This document shows positions 59,835 to 64,000 of a DNA stretch of 64,000 bases, one piece after another. This DNA comes from Pseudomonas sp. 7P_10.2_Bac1 (GTDB lineage: Bacteria; Pseudomonadota; Gammaproteobacteria; Pseudomonadales; Pseudomonadaceae). The first letter of the stretch is position 1. Each line of letters begins with the position of its first letter. A program made the translations under genes and the position numbers. The stretch is from assembly GCF_025465935.1 (NCBI RefSeq), contig NZ_JANLNV010000051.1, positions 1-64,000 on the forward strand, given 5' to 3'. Under the pieces are notes generated by a model, which saw only the letters and a list, made by a program, of their open reading frames with translations, was not told the DNA's origin and made no database searches.

Positions 59835-62201
59835 ATGAATTTTCCGCGCCTGCTCTGCTCGGTTGCACTGCTGCTCAATGCCACCCTTGCACATGCCCAG
59901 GGTTTCAAAATTTCTGATATTCGAATCAACGGCTTGCAACGGGTGTCCGCCGGGAGTGTGTTCGGCGCCCTGCCCTTGAATGTCGGTGAAGAAGCGGATG
60001 ATCAGCGCTTGGTCGAATCCACCCGCGCACTGTTTAAAACCGGGTTTTTCCAGGACATTCAGTTGGGTCGCGATGGCGATGTGCTGGTCATCACCGTGGT
60101 TGAACGCCCGTCTATCTCCAGCATTGATATAGAAGGCAACAAAGCCATTTCCACCGACGACCTGATGAAAGGCCTCAAGCAATCGGGGCTGGCCGAAGGT
60201 GAGATTTTCCAGAAGGCCACCCTTGAAGGCGTGCGCAATGAGCTGCTGCGCCAATACGTAGCCCAAGGCCGTTATTCGGCCTCGGTCGACACCGAAGTGG
60301 TGCCGGAGCCGCGTAACCGGGTCAAGCTCAAGATCAAGATTGACGAAGGCCAAGTGGCGGCGATCAAACACATCAACGTGGTCGGCAACACGGTATTTGA
60401 CCAGGCCGAACTCGACGATCAGTTCACCCTCAAGACCACCAACTGGCTATCGTTCTTTAAAAACGACGACAAGTACGCCCGCGAAAAACTCTCCGGTGAC
60501 CTAGAGCGCCTGCGCTCCTACTACCTGGACCGCGGCTATATCAACATGGAGATCGTCTCGACTCAGGTCTCGATCTCGCCGGACAAGAAGCAAGTGTTCA
60601 TCACCGTCAATATCAATGAAGGTGAAAAGTACACGGTGCGCGACGTGTCCTTGCGCGGTGACTTGAAAGTCCCCGAGGACCAGATCAAAGCCTTGTTGCT
60701 GGTGCAAAAAGGCCAGGTGTTTTCACGCAAACTCATGACCACCACCTCTGACCTGATCACCCGCCGCCTGGGCAACGAAGGCTACACCTTTGCCAACGTC
60801 AACGCGGTGCCGACGCCGAACAATGACGACCACACGGTCGACATTGTGTTTGTGGTGGACCCGGCCAAGCGCGCCTATGCCAACCGGATCAACTTCCGTG
60901 GCAACACCAAGACGGAAGACCAGGTGCTGCGCCGCGAAATGCGCCAGATGGAAGGCGGCTGGGCGTCGACCTACCTGATTGATCAATCCAAGGTTCGCCT
61001 TGAGCGCCTGGGCTACTTCAAGGAGGTCAACGTCGAGACACCGGCCGTGCCCGGCGTGGATGACCAGGTCGACGTGAACTACACCGTCGAAGAACAGGCC
61101 TCGGGCTCGATCACCGCCAGCGTCGGGTTTGCCCAGAACGCCGGCTTGATCCTCGGTGGCTCGATCACCCAGAACAACTTTCTGGGGACCGGTAATTCGG
61201 CCAGCCTTGGCCTAACTCGCTCCGAGTACCAGAGCAAGTACAACATCGGCTTCACCAACCCCTACTTCACTCCGGACGGCGTGAGCCTGGGCTACAACGC
61301 GTTCTACAACAAAACCGACTACAACGATTACTACGACGATGGCGTGTCGTACTACTCGATCAACAGCTACGGCGCCGGGATCACCCTGGGGTACCCGATC
61401 AACGAAACCTCGCGCCTGAGCTTCGGCCTGACTGCGCAGCATGACGAACTCAAGCCCGGCACCTACAGCGCCGATGAGATCTATGACTTTATCCAGCGCG
61501 AGGGCAAGTCCTTCACCAACTTCAAGGCCAACCTCGGCTGGTCGGAATCGACCCTGAACAAAGGCATCCTGGCAACCCGAGGCTACTCGCAGAACCTCAA
61601 CCTGATGGTCACGGTGCCCGGCAGCGACCTGAGTTTCTACAAAATCGACTACAGCGGCCAGACCTTCCTGCCCCTGACACAGACCACCTCGTTGCGCTTC
61701 CACACCAACCTGGGCTACGGCAACGGTTATGGCTCCACCGACGGCTTGCCGTTCTATGAAAACTACACCGCGGGCGGTGAGGGTTCGGTGCGCGGCTTTG
61801 AAAGCGGCACCCTTGGTCCGCGCAACACCCCGGCCACCGGCAAATACGCAAGTATGGGCCAGCAGTTTTACTCTGACCGCAAGACCGACGCGCTGGGCGG
61901 CAACATCATGATCACCGGCGGCGTGGAATACCTGTTCCCGATCCCCTTCATCAAAGACAACAAGTCCCTGCGGACCTCGTTGTTCTGGGACGTCGGCAGT
62001 GTGTATTCGGACAAGTGCTACCTGACCACGACCACCGGCTGCGACGGCGTCGACCTGAGCCAGATGGCCAGTTCGCTGGGTGTGGGGGTGACGTGGTATA
62101 GCCCGATGGGGCCGCTGAGCGTCAACCTGGCATTCCCGGTACGCAAACCGACCGATGCCGAGACGCAAATCTTCCAGTTCTCACTGGGGCAGACGTTCTA
62201 G
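59835..62201 (+). CDS. bamA: BamA/Omp85 outer membrane assembly protein (paralogue)
   Basis: 788 residues from MNFPRLLCSVALLLNATLAH (signal ending AHAQ). Five POTRA domains are suggested by repeated patterns (FKISDIRINGLQRVSAGSVF; SSIDIEGNKAISTDDLMKGL; IKHINVVGNTVFDQAELDDQ; YTVRDVSLRGDLKVPEDQIK; ANRINFRGNTKTEDQVLRRE). The barrel has the Omp85 lid motif GSVRGFESGTLGP and ends in FQFSLGQTF. Canonical bamA lies with rseP, skp and lpx genes; none is here, so this is probably a second copy. It has only a weak ribosome binding site. Position opposite a Cpx-like system suggests stress-inducible expression. Confidence 0.88.
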   Translation: MNFPRLLCSVALLLNATLAHAQGFKISDIRINGLQRVSAGSVFGALPLNVGEEADDQRLVESTRALFKTGFFQDIQLGRDGDVLVITVVERPSISSIDIEGNKAISTDDLMKGLKQSGLAEGEIFQKATLEGVRNELLRQYVAQGRYSASVDTEVVPEPRNRVKLKIKIDEGQVAAIKHINVVGNTVFDQAELDDQFTLKTTNWLSFFKNDDKYAREKLSGDLERLRSYYLDRGYINMEIVSTQVSISPDKKQVFITVNINEGEKYTVRDVSLRGDLKVPEDQIKALLLVQKGQVFSRKLMTTTSDLITRRLGNEGYTFANVNAVPTPNNDDHTVDIVFVVDPAKRAYANRINFRGNTKTEDQVLRREMRQMEGGWASTYLIDQSKVRLERLGYFKEVNVETPAVPGVDDQVDVNYTVEEQASGSITASVGFAQNAGLILGGSITQNNFLGTGNSASLGLTRSEYQSKYNIGFTNPYFTPDGVSLGYNAFYNKTDYNDYYDDGVSYYSINSYGAGITLGYPINETSRLSFGLTAQHDELKPGTYSADEIYDFIQREGKSFTNFKANLGWSESTLNKGILATRGYSQNLNLMVTVPGSDLSFYKIDYSGQTFLPLTQTTSLRFHTNLGYGNGYGSTDGLPFYENYTAGGEGSVRGFESGTLGPRNTPATGKYASMGQQFYSDRKTDALGGNIMITGGVEYLFPIPFIKDNKSLRTSLFWDVGSVYSDKCYLTTTTGCDGVDLSQMASSLGVGVTWYSPMGPLSVNLAFPVRKPTDAETQIFQFSLGQTF

Positions 62202-62288
62202 GTCTGTACGCAATGTTTTCGCCTTGCCCAACCAAGCGTGGATACAGTTCGTACAAAGCCTGAAACAGGCCGCAGGGCTGCGATTGGT

Positions 62289-62340
62289 CATGCCCCGTCA
62301 GCGACTACAGAAAGATGCCTGTAGTCGCTGATGAGGCATG
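62289..62340. repeat. Second repeat family, inverted pair
   Basis: CATGCCCCGTCAGCGACTACAG and CTGTAGTCGCTGATGAGGCATG pair over 22 positions with two mismatches around an 8-base loop. The unit matches the single copy at 42779-42797. GGCCGC at 62269 and GCGGACCGCG after it may be the outer ends. Confidence 0.75.
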
Positions 62341-62463
62341 AAAACTGCGATGCGGACCGCGAAGTTTTTTTAGCTGCGCAACGCATTGGGCAGTTTTGTT
62401 CAATACCCCCACCCTTCTTTCCAGCACGCTTGCCACCTCAATGACACACAGAGGTTCAAAGCA

Positions 62464-63051
62464 ATGAGCGTGCTGGTTTCCATGGCAGTATTCGCCCTCG
62501 CGGCATCCATTTCACCGGGCCCGGTCAATGTCGTAGCGCTCAGTTGCGGCAGGCAATTCGGGTTGGGCCCGAGCCTTCGGCACGTGCTCGGCGCCACGAT
62601 AGGGTTTGTGGTGTTGCTGTTGTTTACCGGTTTTGGCCTGCATGAAGTCCTGGAAAAATGGCCGCTGCTCACCGATCTGATCCGCTGGGCCGGCATGGCC
62701 TTTTTGCTGTATCTGGCCTGGAAGCTAGCCGTCGATAACGGCCGTCTCGATACCCAGGGCACACAACTGCAACCCTCTTTCATGCATGGCGCACTGATGC
62801 AGTGGCTCAACCCAAAAGCCTGGCTGGCCGCCATCGCCGGGATGGGCGCATTTGTGGCCAGCGGTGAAGCGTCGCTGATCTGGGCGTTCGCACTGATCTA
62901 CTTCGTGATCTGCTATGTGTCGGTGGCGTGCTGGGCTTATGCCGGAGCGTTTCTCAACCGCTACCTGCACAGCGCCGCGCGAGTGCGTGTGTTCAATCGC
63001 TGTATGGCGATATTGCTGGCCGGCTGCGCGGTGTCCTTGCTGTGGCTTTAA
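62464..63051 (+). CDS. LysE/RhtB family amino-acid exporter
   Basis: 195 residues from MSVLVSMAVFALAASISPGP, with GAGG upstream; a 26-residue extension is rejected. Typical features are SPGPVNVVALSCGRQFGLGP, GLHEVLEKWPLLTDLIRWAG and HGALMQWLNPKAWLAAIAGM. Six helices. It should export an amino acid or homoserine-like metabolite. Its stop overlaps that of the converging AraC gene by 4 bp, a layout often seen when the AraC protein regulates the exporter. Confidence 0.9.
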   Translation: MSVLVSMAVFALAASISPGPVNVVALSCGRQFGLGPSLRHVLGATIGFVVLLLFTGFGLHEVLEKWPLLTDLIRWAGMAFLLYLAWKLAVDNGRLDTQGTQLQPSFMHGALMQWLNPKAWLAAIAGMGAFVASGEASLIWAFALIYFVICYVSVACWAYAGAFLNRYLHSAARVRVFNRCMAILLAGCAVSLLWL

Positions 63052-63872
63052 GCCTTGTATTGACCCGGTGTGGCCGCCAGGTGCTTTTTGAACACCCGCT
63101 GCAAATGGGCCTGATCGGCAAAACCGCTTTGCTGGGCGATGGCGGCTATCGAAGTGCCATCCCGTAGCTGTGTCTGGGCATGCTGCACGCGCCGGTTAGT
63201 CAGGTAGGCGTGGGGCGTCATGTGATAGCGCTGCTCGAACGCCCGAATCAAGTAGGCCTCGGACAAACTGGCGGCTTCGCACATGTCTTCCAGACGGATC
63301 GGATGCCTGAAATGCTCGTCGATGTATTCAGCAACGCGCTCCACGCGCCGATTGGCCGTCTTGGGTAGCGAAACCAGACTGCCCAGAGACTGTTGCACCC
63401 GCGAAAAAAAGTGAATGGCCGCCTCCTGCTTGGCCAGCAGTTCAATGGCGGGATAAAGCAAACGGGCGTACAGCTCAAGCAAACCATTGAACAGCGCAGG
63501 CAATTGGGTGTGAGTCGCGGCAATGGGCTGAAACCCTGAATTAGTGCCGCACTCACCCGCGTGCTGAATACCCGCCAGCCAGTGTGCGTCGACATAGAGC
63601 ATCACGTAGGACCACGGCTGATCGTCGATGGGATTGCAGGCATGCACTTCCCCCGGATTCATCAAGACCACAGTGCCGGTGCTGATGGTGTGACGCGTTT
63701 TCTCGTGCAGGTAAGTTGAGCGCCCGCTGGTGATGGCGCCAATGGAGAACACTTCGTGGGAATGCCGGGCGTAACAGACCTTGCGGCCATCGGCGATTGA
63801 ACGCGCCTCAATAAAAGGCAACTGCGGGTCCCGCCAGAATTGCGGGGTTGCGTTCGAAGCGTCACTGGACAT
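63048..63872 (-). CDS. AraC family transcriptional regulator
   Basis: 274 residues. An N-terminal cupin-like sensor has YARHSHEVFSIGAITSGRST, and VVLMNPGEVHACNPIDDQPW with paired His/Glu typical of AraC_binding. The C-terminal double HTH has VAEYIDEHFRHPIRLEDMCE, AASLSEAYLIRAFEQRYHMT and QSGFADQAHLQRVFKKHLAA. It likely controls the adjacent LysE-type exporter. Confidence 0.92.
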   Translation of the reverse strand: MSSDASNATPQFWRDPQLPFIEARSIADGRKVCYARHSHEVFSIGAITSGRSTYLHEKTRHTISTGTVVLMNPGEVHACNPIDDQPWSYVMLYVDAHWLAGIQHAGECGTNSGFQPIAATHTQLPALFNGLLELYARLLYPAIELLAKQEAAIHFFSRVQQSLGSLVSLPKTANRRVERVAEYIDEHFRHPIRLEDMCEAASLSEAYLIRAFEQRYHMTPHAYLTNRRVQHAQTQLRDGTSIAAIAQQSGFADQAHLQRVFKKHLAATPGQYKA

Positions 63873-63963
63873 GGGGCTTACCTGATCATGGACTCGACCT
63901 GTACGAAATATATCCGGGTTCAGGCATATTTCGTACAGTCACGAGACCTCGAATACGGTCGAC

Positions 63964-64000
63964 TTACAAAAACCAGCGATATTCCCGCGGGTTGATGTCT
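63964..64000 (-). CDS. Possible C-terminal end of a gene running off the window
   Basis: The minus strand reads DINPREYRWFL and a TAA stop at 63964-63966, open to the window edge. Twelve codons are too few to identify a family. The reading is protein-like but could be chance. Confidence 0.25.
   Translation of the reverse strand, partial: DINPREYRWFL

Overview
The window is chromosomal DNA of a Pseudomonas, most likely from the P. fluorescens/P. putida side of the genus. The reasons are a CsrA homologue of the RsmE type, a reductive pyrimidine-degradation locus in Pseudomonas order, SfnB/SfnR-type sulfur-acquisition genes, and many REP elements built on the core GAGCGAGCTTGCCTCGCGAT. No rRNA, tRNA, CRISPR array, insertion sequence or prophage was recognised.

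Layout. 0.2-6.6 kb: a small lipoprotein and an overlapping RND-MFP-OMF tripartite efflux operon. 6.7-15.2 kb: a complete reductive pyrimidine catabolic locus (beta-ureidopropionase-type amidase, NCS1 permease, dihydropyrimidinase, PreT, PreA, RutR-like regulator), with two palindromes sharing CTGTCA-N4-TGACAG. 15.3-22.7 kb: a solo LuxR-type HTH protein, a SPOR-like lipoprotein, rsmE, a DUF1269 protein, ppnN, a DUF2790/thioredoxin-like pair facing a two-component system, and a 27-residue membrane peptide. 22.9-25.7 kb: a LysR regulator and a DUF969/DUF979 (5-oxoproline-type) transporter.

25.8-32.8 kb and 42.8-55.1 kb hold four transcription units that look like one sulfur-scavenging regulon. 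They are a TonB receptor facing tonB-exbB-exbD-sfnB-sfnR; a five-gene ABC importer plus SfnB-like flavoprotein operon; an aldo-keto reductase plus FMN monooxygenase operon; and an SfnB-like plus MetI-MetQ operon that lacks metN. Four of their promoter regions carry a sigma-54 -24/-12 element and, 93-107 bp further upstream, the inverted repeat TGTTG-N6-CAACA. The enhancer-binding protein encoded in the same region (SfnR-like) is the obvious candidate to bind it. This coordinated module is the strongest unifying signal in the window.

Between those two sulfur blocks (33.4-42.5 kb) sits a type VI secretion effector island on the minus strand: vgrG, a DUF4123 adaptor, a 1611-residue Rhs protein with a predicted HNH/EndoVII-type C-terminal toxin, its immunity gene, then a displaced second toxin tip and a second, paralogous immunity gene. 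The displaced tip carries 366 bp of near-identical sequence shared with the rhs 3' end, so recombination could swap tips. The tip itself is broken by a stop in the core remnant and by a 1-nt frameshift near the end of the toxin.

55.4-64 kb: an NADP-type aldehyde dehydrogenase, an unknown protein, a Cpx-like two-component system divergent from a BamA paralogue, a LysE-type exporter, an AraC regulator, and possibly the last codons of a further gene at the window edge. Family names come from reading the translations and recalled family knowledge; no database search was run.
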